Assembly (NCBI GenBank): GCA_023416335.1 | Contig: JAEZHY010000099.1 | Span: 1 to 6,699 of the forward strand | Length of the DNA stretch: 6,699 nucleotides | Direction: 5' to 3' | Source of the DNA: Pseudomonadota bacterium | GTDB lineage: Bacteria; Desulfobacterota; Syntrophobacteria; Syntrophobacterales; Syntrophobacteraceae | Part shown: positions 5,980 to 6,699 of the stretch, piece after piece | How positions within the stretch are numbered: the first letter of the stretch is position 1 | Layout of the letters: every line of letters begins with the position of its first letter | The notes under the pieces: generated by a model | What the model was told of the DNA's origin: nothing | The model's input: only the letters and a program-made list of their open reading frames with translations | Database searches by the model: none | Made by a program: the position numbers and the translations under genes

Positions 5980-6699
5980 TCACCCCTCAATATAGCCATG
6001 AGCAATCGGGTTTCGCCTTCCTATTCCGAAAGCCTTTGTGGTCACTTTGAGGATGGGCGGCGCCTGCCACCTTTTATATTCGTTCAGTTCTATTCTTCTC
6101 ACAACCCATTTTACAATTTCCGCGTCAAACCCACGCTGCACTATGTCCTGCACAGTCAGACGCTCCTCGACATAGGCGGCCAAAATTGCATCGAGAACTT
6201 CGTATGGCGGCAGTGTATCCTGGTCCGTCTGGTCGGGCCGTAGTTCCGCCGAAGGCGCACGCGTCAGGATGTTCCCGGGAATCCAGTCATGTCGCTCGTT
6301 CAACCAGCGAGACAATTCATATACCATCGTCTTGGGAACATCACCCAGAACCGCAAGTCCACCGTTCATATCTCCATAGAGCGTGCAGTAACCTACCGCG
6401 ATTTCCGACTTGTTCCCCGTGCTCAACAGGATTCGGCCAAACTTGTTGGAGATCGACATCAACACCATCCCCCGCAAACGCGCCTGGAGATTTTCCTCGG
6501 TACTGTCTGCGGGAAGATCTTTGAAGACAGGCTTTAGGGAGCGAAGGGTCGTTTCGAACAGATCCCCTATCGAAACCACATCGAAGCCTATTCCAAGACG
6601 ATATGCAAGTTCGCGCGCATCGCTCAGGCTCTCCGGTGCGTTATAGGGTCCCGGCATCCCCACTCCAATGACATTTTCCGCACCTAATGCAAGCACAGC
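5980..6699 (-). CDS. nadE: NAD+ synthase, glutamine-hydrolysing type, C-terminal part
   Basis: This is the 3' portion (239 codons) of an NAD synthase, which amidates nicotinic acid adenine dinucleotide to NAD+ with ATP. The frame is open to the right edge. The first visible residues (AVLALGAENVIGVGMPGPYN) are internal, just after where the SGGIDSA nucleotide-binding motif should lie off-window. Visible signatures, numbered from the edge, include STGNKSE (93-99), TLYGDMNGG (106-114), PSAELRPDQTDQDTLPPYE (149-167) and NEYKRWQAPP with KVTTKAFG (206-225). These are characteristic of the long, glutamine-dependent form, whose N-terminal nitrilase-like glutaminase domain would lie to the right. That form is inferred, since the domain is not seen. 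It is the first visible gene of the probable nadE-glnB-glnD operon. Confidence 0.93.
   Translation of the reverse strand, partial: AVLALGAENVIGVGMPGPYNAPESLSDARELAYRLGIGFDVVSIGDLFETTLRSLKPVFKDLPADSTEENLQARLRGMVLMSISNKFGRILLSTGNKSEIAVGYCTLYGDMNGGLAVLGDVPKTMVYELSRWLNERHDWIPGNILTRAPSAELRPDQTDQDTLPPYEVLDAILAAYVEERLTVQDIVQRGFDAEIVKWVVRRIELNEYKRWQAPPILKVTTKAFGIGRRNPIAHGYIEG

Overview
The window looks like chromosomal DNA of a free-living Gram-negative bacterium, most likely in the Desulfobacterota (the former Deltaproteobacteria). The basis is the gene order nadE-glnB-glnD-glnA, a GSI-type glutamine synthetase with an adenylylation tyrosine, a full-length two-ACT GlnD, and a sigma-54 promoter in front of glnA. 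This is inference from gene content and order; no 16S or other decisive marker is present.

Layout. At the left edge (1-90, minus) is the start of a probable cupin protein that runs out of the window. Divergent from it (253-877, plus) is a HigB-HigA toxin-antitoxin pair in the toxin-first order typical of that family. The 162-bp gap between them carries several dyads and two promoter candidates. The rest is a nitrogen-control locus read right to left on the minus strand: the 3' part of glutamine-dependent NAD synthase (nadE, 5980 to right edge), PII protein (glnB, 5575-5913), PII uridylyltransferase/uridylyl-removing enzyme (glnD, 2907-5498) and glutamine synthetase (glnA, 1049-2461). A rho-independent terminator (983-1021) ends glnA and separates it from the convergent higBA pair.

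How the genes work together. GlnD senses glutamine and adds UMP to, or removes it from, Tyr51 of PII. PII then relays nitrogen and carbon status to its targets. GlnA makes the glutamine that GlnD senses, and NadE consumes glutamine as the nitrogen donor for NAD. The short gaps of 66 and 76 nt between nadE, glnB and glnD suggest one operon. glnA follows a 445-bp non-coding gap with its own sigma-54 promoter (GG-N10-GC at 2520-2533), so it is probably an independently nitrogen-regulated unit. The adenylyltransferase GlnE and the NtrB/NtrC pair expected to act with this set are not in the window.

No wholly undescribed system is evident. The points most worth a second look are regulatory: the sigma-54 promoter and the long structured region upstream of glnA, the possibly leaderless higB message with a dyad abutting its -35 box, and the nadE-glnB linkage.
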